Part shown: piece by piece, positions 41,217 through 51,544 of the stretch
How the letters are laid out: every line of letters begins with the position of its first letter
Numbering within the stretch: the first letter of the stretch is position 1
DNA from: Pomphorhynchus laevis
Lineage: Eukaryota > Acanthocephala > Palaeacanthocephala > Echinorhynchida > Pomphorhynchidae
NCBI GenBank assembly: GCA_012934845.2
Contig: WNNJ02002063.1
Location: 1 to 64,000, forward strand
Length of the DNA: 64,000 bases
Reading direction: 5' to 3'
Program-made: the position numbers and the translations under genes
Notes under the pieces: generated by a model
The model's database searches: none
What the model was told of the DNA's origin: nothing
What the model saw: only the letters and a program-made list of their open reading frames with translations

Positions 41217-41695
41217 ATATTATCTAATATATAAGTTTTCCAAATGTGTTTTCTTTGATGTGTTGAATCAGCTCACTAAGTAAGCATTGAAGTCATTATA
41301 CAACAAATATAAAAATTTAGGGATTAAAATTTTTCTTAAAAAAGTTTTAGAAATAATAAACATACAATTTAAAAAAGTTTAAAAAATAGTTAACATACAA
41401 TAAATAACATACAAATTGAACAAAGAATTGCTGAAGCAAGAAAGTTGCTGAAGAAAGAATACATTTAAGAAGATATTTACAGAGATTTAAGAGGATTTAC
41501 GTTGTAAAAGATTTATATTCTGAAGATTAAATCACTAATTACTAATTATTCGCTAATTATTCACTAATTGCTGATTATTCGTTCGAATAAACAATATTAA
41601 ATCATCCTCCATGCCTATATATTGATCGATTCATAATTGGTATCTGATGAGTACCGCAAGCAAGCAATTCATGCCTTCTAAAACAAACAATAAGA
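41217..41695. other. gap / likely 5' UTR of RLE-B copy 1
   Basis: AT-rich with short recurring words (ATTCGCTAATTATTCACTAA near 41555). No coding sequence. Confidence 0.4.
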
Positions 41696-42715
41696 ATGAT
41701 GGAACGGACTGTCGCTTGTGTCGTTTGCTTTGGAACCATTCGACTTAATGGTTCTGGTTATCTCCGGAAGCACGGTCCTATTTCCCTGCGGTGGCTGGGA
41801 TCAGGGAGGATGCCGTCCACCTCCCATCATATACTTGACTCTACTAATGATGGATCGGTTAATTCAGATCTCACAGAAGACGCGACACCATTGAATCATC
41901 TCGGTTCCTCCATTAGTGACATACTGAAATTCAAACACGTCAACATTGCAAGGCGAATTCCAAAGGGTGCTAGATTTCTCGTGGCCAAGTACTACGCTGG
42001 CTTAGTCAGTGACAGTGTTGAAATCGGTAATCTGATGGATTGGCAGAGATTATTCGCTTTTCCACGTTTAGTATTGAATGTGACCGACGCATCTGACCAA
42101 TTTCTCACGTCTGCCATCAAAGATCGTCTTATCCACTTTCTCGAAATGTTTTTAAAATTCATCGCGTGCACTACCCATTTCCATGAAACAGATGATGGGA
42201 TATCCCGAAATTCTCTAAGGTTAGGCCGCCGAGTTTCAGCGAAATTGGCTGACGGAGATATTCGTGGTGCTGTTAGGCTACTTTCGTCAGAGGAATCGTT
42301 TGCTACAAAAAAAGAAGAACCTCTTTCCGTGCTCCAAGCCTTACACCCATCTGCGTTCCAAACAGTTCCCATTCTTCCATCGACTGATGAAGGTGATTGT
42401 CCTTATCCATGTTTAATTTCCGAACTCAGGAGTGCAATCGACTCCTTTCCTAACGGCTTTAGTCAAGGATTAGACGGACTTCGACCCCGACATTTAAAGG
42501 ATTTGGTCCCCTCTGCAGCCGGTGAAGGCGGCCACATTCTTCTCAATGCACTAGCACTGACAGTGGACCAAATAGTTGATGGTAGGTTATCCCCTGAAGT
42601 TATCAACCTCATATTCTCGGCATTTCTATGTGCACTGGAGAAAAAGGGAGTTGGGGTTCGTCCTATTGCAATTGGCACGATCATTCGACGCGTTGCCGCG
42701 AAGGTACTCTCCTGA
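41696..42715 (+). CDS. RLE-B N-terminal domain and RT fingers (339 codons open)
   Basis: Longest intact piece of RLE-B copy 1. Residues C8 and C11 with H26 resemble the N-terminal finger of R2-group LINEs, but the fourth ligand is not evident. Residues about 105-150 hold a region shared with copy 2 (RRIPKGARFLVAKYYAGLVS against RRIPSAARPEIATRL). Residues about 255-335 are the RT finger blocks. It is terminated by a stop directly after RRVAAKVLS, inside the RT, so it could not encode an active enzyme alone. Confidence 0.75.
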   Translation: MMERTVACVVCFGTIRLNGSGYLRKHGPISLRWLGSGRMPSTSHHILDSTNDGSVNSDLTEDATPLNHLGSSISDILKFKHVNIARRIPKGARFLVAKYYAGLVSDSVEIGNLMDWQRLFAFPRLVLNVTDASDQFLTSAIKDRLIHFLEMFLKFIACTTHFHETDDGISRNSLRLGRRVSAKLADGDIRGAVRLLSSEESFATKKEEPLSVLQALHPSAFQTVPILPSTDEGDCPYPCLISELRSAIDSFPNGFSQGLDGLRPRHLKDLVPSAAGEGGHILLNALALTVDQIVDGRLSPEVINLIFSAFLCALEKKGVGVRPIAIGTIIRRVAAKVLS

Positions 42716-44395
42716 CGAGTGGCAAACAATGTCGGTGATCATCTTCGTCCAGTTCAATTAAGTTGCTGCACTCCTTGTGGTGCGGAAACCATAGTTCATT
42801 CCTTAAGAATGTTCGTTGAGAATACGTCAGTGCCCTTTGCTGTGGTAAAATGCGACTTCACAAATGCTTTCAACACTGTCAGCTGCATAGCCCTACTAGA
42901 TGGCGTGAAGAATCATGCACCGGAAGCATTGTCATAGTTTTACATGGCTTACGGATCTAAAACCCCACTCGTGTACGAAGACCAAATTATATGGTCAGAG
43001 TCAGGATTGCAACAAGGAGAACCCTTCGGGCCTTTAGGTTTTGCTCTAGCCGTCAACCCACTAGCCACTCACTTAAGTCGCATTTTAAGGCCTGGTATTT
43101 GGATGACGCAACCATCGGGGGCGACCCATTTGAAACGTTGTCTGATCTAAGTCAAATAATTAATGACTCTTTGAAACTTGGTATCTACTTGAATTCTCGA
43201 TAGTGCAAATTGTTGCTAATGAATGTCCATGATGAGGAACAACGTCAGATGATTGTCGAACGATTTCAATTTATTTGCCCATGGATATATGTGATTTCTA
43301 TTGACAAGCTAAGTCATTTGGGAAGCTGCGTTTTAGCAGCTATATGTGTAGAAACGAAGTAAAAAGAATCTTGCCGCAATTGGAGCTTATAGGTCAGCCT
43401 TCATGTATGCTTGGTGCCTATAAAGCATTGTTCCTATTCATAAACTGCTTATGTATGCTCAAGCTCCTTTACAAACCACACTCAACCCCATTTTTCGAAC
43501 ACCCTGATGAGCGGCAAAATCTGGATTTTATGCTGAAATGATATCTTGCACGTATTCGTAACAGCCACTTTACAGAGAAAGCATGGCGCCAAGCCGCACT
43601 TCCTGTATTATATGGGGTTATCGGAATTCGAAACACAATTGATGTTGCCCTACCTGCCTTTTTATCGTCTTATTGTGCTTCCCGTGTCAACGTTGAGTGC
43701 CTTTTGGAATTGAGCTCCCAACCACTATGCTGGCACTATTGTATTGGACTGCAGGAATAGCTATCTAAAACAGGGAAAATCTTAGCACCTATAAATGATA
43801 CCAAGCAGTTCGTTTGGGATTTATCCTCTCATCAAGCAGATACACAGTAGAATATCTCCAGGTTTGCAGGATGAGGTCTCCAATGCGAGATGGATCGCTG
43901 TCTCAACAAATGAGTCAGGTTCTTGGCTCAATGCGATCACAATTTCTGCCCTAGGAACCCGGTTAGGGGGTGAGGCGATGAGAGTTGCCATTTCCCTGAG
44001 ACTCGGTCTTTCTGTCTATAAACCTCATCGATGCCGTTGCGGTGTAATTGTAGTCGCGACAGGCCAACATGGCCTGGTCGGTAAGAGATCATCAGGCGCT
44101 TCCCACGTCATGCTGAACACAATCAAAGTCTCAGCAGAGCTTTGAACTCAACGAACGCTCCCAATATTCTGGAACCACTCAATCTGTGTAGGTTAGATGG
44201 TCGTCGTCCGGACGGTGTCACTGTTTTTCCGTAGAGCAAAGGAAAATGCCTTCTTTAAGATTCTACTTGAGTCGATACGCTGGCTACGAGCAATCTGAAG
44301 CATGCCCTGAGTGATCCCGATGGAGCGGAGAGTTGGTTTGAGGAAAGGAAGATCGCAAAGTATTCTGATCTGTGTAACTCTATCATTTCATTATA
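41696..44395 (+). mobile_element. RLE-B LINE copy 1 (zinc finger, RT, linker, nuclease), broken
   Basis: The first frame (41696-42715, 339 codons) starts with a zinc-finger remnant CVVCFG...LRKHG, then ISDILKFKHVNIARRIPKGA, the finger block GLDGLRPRHLKDLVPSAAGE and GVGVRPIAIGTIIRRVAAK. After a stop come motif A VKCDFTNAFNTVSC (42848-42890), motif B SGLQQGEPFGPLGFALAV (43000-43055) and motif C YLDDATIGGDP (about 43100-43135, another frame). The linker and a Cys/His cluster RCRCG (near 44033) sit at 43795-44145. The nuclease start RPDGVTVF lies near 44205-44230, and the element ends near 44395 at the junction with an I/R1-like LINE. At least five breaks. It is a separate lineage from RLE-A: YLDD rather than YADD. 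Confidence 0.8.
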
Positions 44396-46430
44396 TTTGG
44401 GGTCGAGACATATGCGGAACTGGGAAAGTCTACCTGGCGCATGGACAAAAGACCACAAAAAAACTATTACACATCTTCTTTCGTGGTTTACTTCCTCTAA
44501 AGTCAAATACATCTTTGGCAACTTCAATGACAACAAGGGTAACAATATAAAAAGTATAAACCACTCATTCATTGTAAACGTGGAAGAAAGTGAAACTTTC
44601 TTTCACAACAGCCGTCAGTATAAAACTACACTCGACTTGTGTTTATCCAAACATAACTCAAAGATTAAACTGAAAAGAATTATATCAATACACAACGAAG
44701 AGACATTCAACGTGTACCACAAAATGTTAGAATTGTCGACATCAGAAGGACCGGACCCACTGAAGGTGTTTAAGCCAACCATAGAGGGTGTGCGCCTCTT
44801 TAATGAAACTACAAAAGAATTAATCACCAAAGATCCCTCATTTGTAGACTTGAATAAAGGCTTGATCGAAGCAATCTCGAAATATCTTATGACGTCTTTC
44901 ATATCATACACCCCATTCAACCCAACCTTCAACGCATACAAAAAACGCTGCTCAGAGCAGAACTATGCAACGATAATGAACTCATAAGGCAAGTCTCCAA
45001 AGCCTATTGGTCCCTGCGAATACAGCAGCTTAACAAGCTTCAGAAAAAAAAACAAATTAATGAAGCAAAACGCTTTACTAAAGCTTGGTGGTCAACCATC
45101 ACTAATAAGAAGAGCACAAATTGAATAAATAAAGCTAAAGGCTGGATATCTAGAGAAACCTGAGCAACTGTAAAAAGCAAAGTAAAGAAGCAACATCTTG
45201 CAAACGCCGTGGAACTTGTTATGGCCGATCATTTAGATCACACCAGTGAGTTCACTGAAAACCGCCTTACCCATCATGACTTCCTTGCTGCCTGGCCACG
45301 AATTTCAAAAAACACCTCATTAACGAACTCGCCCTCCGCAGCTGCATTTAGGCGTCTCAACGATACAAACATGCGAGACATGGCCAAACTGATGGTCCCC
45401 AAAAACGTTCTGGATTGGAGCCATCTCTCACAAAGAAAAATGATTTTTTTTACTTAAAAGGGAATAAGAAGTGCATGCAAAGCGAAAAGGATTTAAGACC
45501 AATCTCATTGTCAAATCAGCTACTAGGCATATACGAGCGGTCGCTAGCACGTAGCGTCGGTCGTTGGCTAGAATATAACAACATCCTTCCCGACTATATA
45601 TGCGGCTACAGAAAGCACAAATCTGTTCACAATGCCATTAGAAGCCTACAAAACGCCGCTACACAAAAAAGGAACAGAAATAAGTTAAAAGTGGTACTTT
45701 CACTTGACGTCAGCGCTTCATTTGATAACCTAACTCTCGATAAGCTCTGTCCTATGCTCAACAATCTAAATTGCCTCGTTAAACCTAACCGCGAATATCT
45801 TAGCATTGATAAATGCAAAAACCTTTACAGCCCCAGACATCAGCTACAGCAATACCGAATATCGATGGACAAGGGGCGTACCGCTAGGAAGTCCCCTTTC
45901 CCCTATTCTATTCATGGTAGCAACAAAAGAAATTCTGTGAGGAATATCCAATGAAAAGACTGTTTACCTCTCAGTATGCAGATGACATTGCCCTGTTTTT
46001 CACTTGTTGTCACCTAATAAATGACCTTGTAAAAAGAGTACACGAAACATGCAATACAATAGAGTCTAGACTTAGTGCGCTGGGACTGAACCTTAACATG
46101 GCAAAGACAAAAATTCTTACAATTGTTGGTGGCGAAAGCGATACCACACCAATAAAAAGTTTAAAGCACTGCTCAACCTAAAAATTAATTGGTGTAAAAC
46201 GTTAAAAATATTAGGTTCAACATTCACACCAACCCTATCACCAAGATTCGACTCATATAGATTTGAGAAAATACTCAAAACTGGAACAAGCACAGGCTCA
46301 GAGCGAAAATACTATAACTCGGTGTCAAAAGTCAACTAACTGTGTTTAACACTTGGACATTCTCAAGATTCTATTTTTTCTCAGCTGCACGACCGCCAGA
46401 ACAGCGTGAACACTTCTTAGATCAGCTTTT
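44396..46430 (+). pseudogene. I/R1-like LINE RT (APE type), decayed
   Basis: Begins at the RLE-B junction. 44397-44987 (196 codons) holds FGNFNDNKGNN and a linker (LSTSEGPDPLKVF). A Lys-rich broken section follows to 45200, then 45209-45457 (LMVPKNVLDWSHLS). RT blocks are DLRPISLSNQLLGIYERSLA (45490-45550), GYRKHKSVHNAIRSLQ (45605-45650), motif A VVLSLDVSASFDNLTLDKL (45693-45750) and motif C QYADDIALFF (45975-46005). The C-terminal part ends near 46430. Clade placement (I, R1 or LOA-like) is by motif impression only. About five breaks. Confidence 0.65.
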
Positions 46431-46637
46431 AAATTTCTGTTATGCCAAAAAATTCGATAGCGACGAACAAAGCCTGGGATACACCGATTGTTTCATTCTT
46501 AAAGTATCTATATTACCTTGATAATCTAAATCCTACGGTTCACATTCTTCGTTACTGTATTTATTATGTTAATATATTTTTTTATCTTGATTTTATTTTC
46601 TTTCATTTTTTATTTTCTTTTCTTTCATTCACATTCT
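46431..46637. other. T-rich tail region
   Basis: T-rich words (TTTATTTTCTTTCATTTTTT near 46585) between the LINE remnant and the fold-back element. It may be LINE 3' UTR. Confidence 0.4.
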
Positions 46638-47240
46638 ACTTAAAGAAATAGAATTGACAATTGCATACACGAGCGAGTATCATCATTTGGTCGGCTTCGT
46701 CAATTATCCTCGTGTGAATACTTTAATCCCAGGTGCAGCACTGTACATTACAATCAGCGTAGGTGGATCTCATCAGCTGTGAGCCTACGCCTAGCTTTCG
46801 TGTTTCGGTCTTTAATTATCTGCTGAAATTTTCCTCTGCTGCCTTTCTGTAAAAACAATCGATACAGTTTGTAAGAAAAACATTTCCATTCTATTTACCT
46901 GGCAGATTCCGGTTTCTTGTCAAAGAAAATTCAAGACAGATTGTCAGTTGTTACCGTCAACTGTTGTGCTATTACCGTCTTTTGGTTTCAATCGACGGAT
47001 ACAACGTACAGTTTGCACAAGTGGAAATGTTTTTCCTACAAACTGTATGGATTGTTTTTACAAAAAGGCAGCAGAGGACAATTTCAGCAGATAATTGAAG
47101 GACCGAAACACGAAAGATAGGCGTAGGCTCACTGCTAATGAGGTCCACCTACGCTGATTGTAGTGTACAGTGATGCATCTAGGATTAAAGTATTCACACG
47201 AGGATAATTTATGAAGCCGACCAAATGACTTAAAGAAATA
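46638..47240. mobile_element. fold-back / MITE-like element with ~205-bp terminal inverted repeats
   Basis: Arms 46684-46889 and 47022-47227 are inverted repeats of about 205 bp with only scattered mismatches, outermost bases CATTTGGTCGGCTTC. A non-coding loop of about 130 bp separates them. The 13-bp word ACTTAAAGAAATA occurs directly outside at 46638-46650 and 47228-47240. It may be a target-site duplication, although 33 extra bases separate the left copy from the arm. No transposase frame exists, so it is a non-autonomous DNA element. Confidence 0.8.
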
Positions 47241-47710
47241 AAAAAATAGAAAATCTAAAAAACATTTATTTATATATTTTTTTTGCTTTCATTCTCCTAC
47301 TACTTAAAAAATAAAAAATATACAAAATAAAAAAAACACATTTTTTTGAACAATATGAATGAATAGAGAAAAACAGCACGCTTGTGATCATCAGTTGTTT
47401 ACAAAGTCTCGTCCATACGTATCCTTTATTGATGTTCTGATCCATTGCGTTCGAAACCTCTAAATAGAGAAAAAAATTGATTTACAGGTCTAATATAATC
47501 TAACATCTTACAAAACAATTTTTTTAGAAAAAACATACAAAACACCTGGGAACGACGTGACATTCATAATTTGATCTCCTGCAGTTTACGACACGGTTCG
47601 CAGCAAACAAGAAAACGACGTTAATCTAAACTTTTTTACATCAATCTAAACCTTTTTATAACAACAATTTCTTGACAAAAAAAAACAAATAATATACAAG
47701 ATTTTTGCAA
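47241..47710. other. A-rich gap, nothing recognised
   Basis: AAAAAATA-rich sequence without frames. The part near 47640-47710 is probably the 3' UTR of the RLE-A element that follows on the minus strand. Confidence 0.4.
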
Positions 47711-47721
47711 AAACGCAAAAT

Positions 47722-48530
47722 TTAAATCTTAACGATTATGACCATGTTCAGCGGGTCATTTTGACAATGGTGAAACGCCCTGGCAAAAGCGCTACTCATA
47801 TCTGGGCGATCCCGGGTCGAACGATGACCCCTGATGCACATTGATGCAGCTCGACATAGGGCAAACCCGATAACGCATTTCAAGTGACAAATACATTCGG
47901 AGTAGGTTTTGTCTACTGAATTCGTGGATTGCAGCTTCGCGATTTGTTGAAGTACCCGTCTTGCACCCATACCAATGCCGCCCGAGGTGGAAATAACCAG
48001 CGGAATGAATGTTCCTGTTTCAATATCCGACACACGCTCATCATATTTGGATATTTTTCTCTCTTTATTATAATTGAATGCACTTGACATCGACGCAGAG
48101 TAGGAAACAGCACGGTGGTTAAAAATAGTAACGTCAAAAAACGTTCGCTCGAATCGTCTATGGTATAGTCCACAGCATACAATATCGAGTCGCGCTTCCA
48201 CAACGCGACAAGTTGTGGACGATTAGAAGATGATGCTATCATTCACTAGATCCAAGACAGGCTCGATACCTACCCCGCTGCATACTGATGATAATTCCCG
48301 TCAATACTGTCCTTTATAATATTGTGGCGGACAATTTGGAAACCTCCTCGTTTACACGATAGATTATATGGAATGCTTGTTTCTGCGTTACAAACGCATC
48401 TTGCTGGTAAGTTTGCAGGTTCCCAGGCATAAATCATGACCAAACTGTTTCGAAATTCGTTGGGAGATAGATGAAAATTTTCGTGATCGCATGGAAATTC
48501 GCTAAACCATGTCGATGTTCCGAATGCCAC
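47722..48530 (-). pseudogene. RLE-A C-terminus: zinc knuckle and nuclease of the array-bearing copy
   Basis: 48530-48270 runs from the last unit (GTSTWFSEF) into CDHENFHLSPNEFRNSL and the knuckle CVCNAETSIPYNLSCKRGG, where the usual knuckle histidine is replaced by Asn. 48201-47722 (159 codons) encodes ARLDIVCCGLYHRRFERTFF then DVTIF, YNKERKISKYDERV, a Gly-rich block and the C-terminal ALCRAASMCIRGHRSTRD. Nuclease acidic residues are preserved. One frame break lies between the two parts. Confidence 0.82.
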
Positions 48531-50010
48531 TCAATAGTTAAGGCACTGTACTATATTTTCATTCACACTTTCCTTGGCTTTGATGAGGCAAGCCGTAAAA
48601 GCCTCTTTCTTTAATATTGCAATTAGTCTGCAAATTACTAGTTGATGTTGCCTTAAACTATCTCCGCCAACCTCCAATCTGTAAGTGGATTTTAATTCTT
48701 GATCGATTGGGAGTGCGCTTAATCATGTCGATGCTCCGAATGCCACACTATAGTTAAGGCACTGTACTATATTTTCATTCACACTTTCCTTGGCTTTGAT
48801 GAGGCAAGCCGTAAAAGCCTCTTTCTTTGATATTGCAATTAGTCTGCAAATTACTAGTAGTTGGTGTTGCCTTAAACTATCTCCGCCAACCTCCAATCTG
48901 TAAGTGGATTTTAATTCGTGATCGATTGGGAGTGCGCTTAACCAAGTCGATGTTCCGAATGCCACTCTATAGTTAAGGCACTGTACCATATTTTCATTCA
49001 CACTTTCCTTGGCTTTGATGAGGCAAGCCGTAAAAGCCTCTTTCTTTGATATTGCAATTAGTCTGCAAATTACTAGTTGGTGTTGCCTTAAACTATCTCC
49101 GCCAACCTCCAATCTGTAAGTGGATTTTAATTCGTGATCGATTAGGAGTGCGCTTAACCATGTCGATGTTCCGAATGCTACACTATAGTTAAGGCACTGT
49201 ACTATATTTTCATTCACACTTTCCTTGGCTTTGATGAGGCAAGCCGTAAAAGCCTCTTTCTTTGATATTGCAATTAGTCTGCAAATTACTAGTGGGTGTT
49301 GCCTTAATCTATCTTCGCCAACCTCCAATCTGTAAGTGGATTTTAATTCGTGATCGATTAGGAGTGCGCTTAACCATGTCGATGTTCCGAATGCCACACT
49401 ATAGTTAAGGCACTGTACTATATTTTCATTCACACTTTCCTTGGCTTTGATGAGGCAAGCCGTAAAAGCCTCTTTCTTTGATATTGCAATTAGTCTGCAA
49501 ATTACTAGTGGGTGTTGCCTTAAACTATCTTCGCCAACCTCCAATCTGTAAGTGGATTTTAATTCGTGATCGATTGGGAATTCGCTAAACCATGTCGATG
49601 TTCCGAATGCCACACTATAGTTAAGGCACTGTACTATATTTTCATTCACACTTTCCTTGGCTTTGATGAGGCAAGCCGTAAAAGCATCTTTCTTTGATAT
49701 TGCAATTAGTCTGCAAATTACTAGTTGGTGTTGCCTTAAACTATCTCCGCCAACCTCCAATCTGTAAGTGGATTTTAATTCGTGATCGATTGGGAATTCG
49801 CTAAACCATGTCGATGTTCCGAATGCCACTCTATAGTTAAGGCACTGTACTATATTTTCATTCACACTTTCCTTGGCTTTGATGAGGCAAGCCGTAAAAG
49901 CCTCTTTCTTTGATATTGCAATTAGTCTGCAAATTACTAGTTGGTGTTGCCTTAAACTATCTCCGCCAACCTCCAATCTGTAAGTGGATTTTAATTCGTG
50001 ATCGATTGGG
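48530..50010 (-). repeat. 216-bp coding tandem array, 7 units
   Basis: Seven direct repeats of 216 bp; unit 6 has a 3-bp insertion (QLLVI). Variant order from the 5' side: units 1-2 end FSEF, units 3-4 carry GED and HPLV and end LSALL, and units 5-6 revert to GGDS/HQ. Units 1-4 thus match units 1-4 of the 37.9-39.0 kb array in order. Confidence 0.93.
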
Positions 50011-50648
50011 AGCAATCCATTTCCGGAAGTAGCGCTGAAATATTTTCGAAATGGATAAACAGCGAATTCCAAACCACAACGTTGCGAAGCACACAATTGA
50101 ACGATACCTGGTGCATCTTGTATGTCTTCCTTAATGGTAGCAAGAATTGATTTACATATAATTCTCCGTGACACATCATTAATTCCAATCGGTCTCAAAC
50201 CACCCGACTTTTTCGATAATGCAACTAGTCTACTTGCGCGAAACGCATCAAGAGATTCTGGCCGCCATTTTTGTGTGGCCAAGGAAATGGCAAAATCAGC
50301 AACGACACTAGCAAGCCGAGTCGAATGTTTAGAGAAACACGTCAGCATTCGTCGCCAAAAAAAGGCATCTAATCCCGAAGGTCCAGCACCACCGCTCGTA
50401 TTCTTTGCAGCGCGAATAATGACATCTTTATCCAATGAAAGATAAAGGGATGGATGATGATCCTTCGCATTTACTGTCTTTTTTCGCATGATTGCTTGAT
50501 CATTAATTGGACAGCCTTCTGGATGCAGTGATTGAAGAATCGAACTAACAGTATTCCCATTCACAGTTGAAGATGGGGATAGTATCCCAGTACTGGATTG
50601 TTGATCGAGTATAGATGAGGCGGCGCCAACTCTACCCAATGCCATCAA
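48723..50648 (-). CDS. RLE-A fingers plus six in-frame 72-codon units (641 codons)
   Basis: Residues 1-212 match the normal RLE-A N-terminal RT region: KDHHPSLYLSLDKDVIIRAA, GPSGLDAFFWRRML and LSKKSGGLRPIGINDVSRRI, ending ATSGNGLL. In the 56.7-58.8 kb copy this would continue with the motif A aspartate. Instead it passes straight to the unit start PIDHELKSTYRLEVGG. Residues 213-641 are six units; a seventh follows after a stop. The units are nearly identical and unbroken over almost 1.3 kb, implying recent expansion or homogenisation. The fusion has no RT activity by sequence. Confidence 0.85.
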   Translation of the reverse strand: MMALGRVGAASSILDQQSSTGILSPSSTVNGNTVSSILQSLHPEGCPINDQAIMRKKTVNAKDHHPSLYLSLDKDVIIRAAKNTSGGAGPSGLDAFFWRRMLTCFSKHSTRLASVVADFAISLATQKWRPESLDAFRASRLVALSKKSGGLRPIGINDVSRRIICKSILATIKEDIQDAPGIVQLCASQRCGLEFAVYPFRKYFSATSGNGLLPIDHELKSTYRLEVGGDSLRQHQLVICRLIAISKKEAFTACLIKAKESVNENIVQCLNYRVAFGTSTWFSEFPIDHELKSTYRLEVGGDSLRQHQLVICRLIAISKKDAFTACLIKAKESVNENIVQCLNYSVAFGTSTWFSEFPIDHELKSTYRLEVGEDSLRQHPLVICRLIAISKKEAFTACLIKAKESVNENIVQCLNYSVAFGTSTWLSALLIDHELKSTYRLEVGEDRLRQHPLVICRLIAISKKEAFTACLIKAKESVNENIVQCLNYSVAFGTSTWLSALLIDHELKSTYRLEVGGDSLRQHQLVICRLIAISKKEAFTACLIKAKESVNENMVQCLNYRVAFGTSTWLSALPIDHELKSTYRLEVGGDSLRQHQLLVICRLIAISKKEAFTACLIKAKESVNENIVQCLNYSVAFGAST

Positions 50649-50705
50649 CTTTCGATACTTATGAAGCCATTCAAAATTAGTCTTTTCGTGTGAATTAATG
50701 TATGA

Positions 50706-51236
50706 TTATGCACGATCTTGTAGAATACGTGCCTCGTTGTAGAGCTCGAGAATTTGATTATCATTCCATTGTCTCACTCGTTGTTCGAGCAGCTTGCGAA
50801 TTATTGATACCTTCAAAGATTTCGGCCGTTGAAAAACACACCTAGAAAAAATGACTGCCTTTTCAAGCGCGTTGGTTTCATTTTTATTGTAAACAGCATT
50901 CTCATATAAATCTGCAAGTATATCAATGGCCGTACCGCTAACTCCACATTTAGGTAATATTAACGATTGAGGTCTCCATTGAATAACTTTTAGATAGATG
51001 TCGCGTATAGACACTTGTTGTGTTGGCACACAATCGTCAACGATGAACGAAGGAAGGGCATGGTCGTGCGGTAATGCATCAGCTGGATTAATTATTGGAG
51101 ATCTGTTCACACATTTTGTATCACGGCAATTGAAACAAGTGCGATTATTTTTTACGCATGAACAAGATTTACATTTGGCGGCGTGACCATTACAAGTACA
51201 ACAAAATATTTGGTCGGAAGGTTTACCACGCACCAT
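50706..51236 (-). CDS. RLE-A N-terminal Cys-rich protein domain
   Basis: 176 codons from MVRGKPSDQIF. A dense Cys region at about residues 12-43 reads CCTCNGHAAKCKSC then SCVKNNRTCFNC and DTKC, eleven cysteines in all. This spacing recalls CXC/CRC (tesmin-type) DNA-binding zinc domains more than the C2H2 fingers of R2. The rest is helical with the blocks VIQWRPQSLILPKCG and ILADLYENA, and RQWNDNQILELYNEA near the end. The frame stops near 50703, yet similar sequence (NFEWLHKYRKLMALG) continues in phase, so the native protein was probably one polyprotein. The homologue is at 55221-55742. Confidence 0.75.
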   Translation of the reverse strand: MVRGKPSDQIFCCTCNGHAAKCKSCSCVKNNRTCFNCRDTKCVNRSPIINPADALPHDHALPSFIVDDCVPTQQVSIRDIYLKVIQWRPQSLILPKCGVSGTAIDILADLYENAVYNKNETNALEKAVIFSRCVFQRPKSLKVSIIRKLLEQRVRQWNDNQILELYNEARILQDRA

Positions 51237-51240
51237 TATG

Positions 51241-51544
51241 GCACAGAAAATAACGCTGTAGGTTGACGGCGTACCCCGGGACGGTCCCTGGACGTACGAC
51301 TTCGTTGATTTTATTTGTTATATTTGTTTATTTATTTATTCGTCGGTCAGAAAGTGTGCTCCGACAGTGTAAGTAACTTTAATCAAAAACTTTTATCAAG
51401 TCAAATTTATAATAATTTTTTTAACGAAAAAAAACGAATTTATTTGACAAAGACACTGCAAAATCATAACAAAAGTAACAATGAAAAAAAATATCTGAGA
51501 CACCATGAGCTTGCCCGTACGAGAGCTATTCCAATGGAACGTCT
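51241..51544. other. short gap between two RLE-A copies
   Basis: Contains the 5' leader of the array-bearing element (ending near 51300, GC-rich GTACCCCGGGACGGTCCCTG) and AT-rich DNA. No gene. Confidence 0.4.

Larger units (their letters stand above)
47711..51240 (-). mobile_element. RLE-A LINE with tandem array in place of the RT palm (5' to 3' complete layout)
   Basis: Minus-strand order: N-terminal Cys-rich domain (51236-50706); a conserved N-terminal region and RT fingers (50648-50010); seven 72-codon units (about 50010-48530); zinc knuckle (about 48480-48300); nuclease and C-terminus (48240-47722). RT motifs A, B and C are absent although both ends of the protein are present. Breaks: a stop between the first two frames near 50703, one in unit 7, and frame changes near the knuckle. 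It is therefore a non-autonomous derivative with the layout of a complete element. Confidence 0.85.

Noticed and set aside
44255-44572. 105-codon minus-strand frame
   Set aside because: Antisense shadow over the RLE-B/I-like junction.
46741-46770. CTGATGAG on the minus strand within the fold-back element
   Set aside because: No GAAA box follows at hammerhead spacing; it is part of the inverted arm.
37913-50010. CRISPR-like array
   Set aside because: The repeats are 216 bp, contiguous and protein-coding, without spacers.
50122-50445. 107-codon plus-strand frame
   Set aside because: Antisense shadow of the RLE-A finger region.
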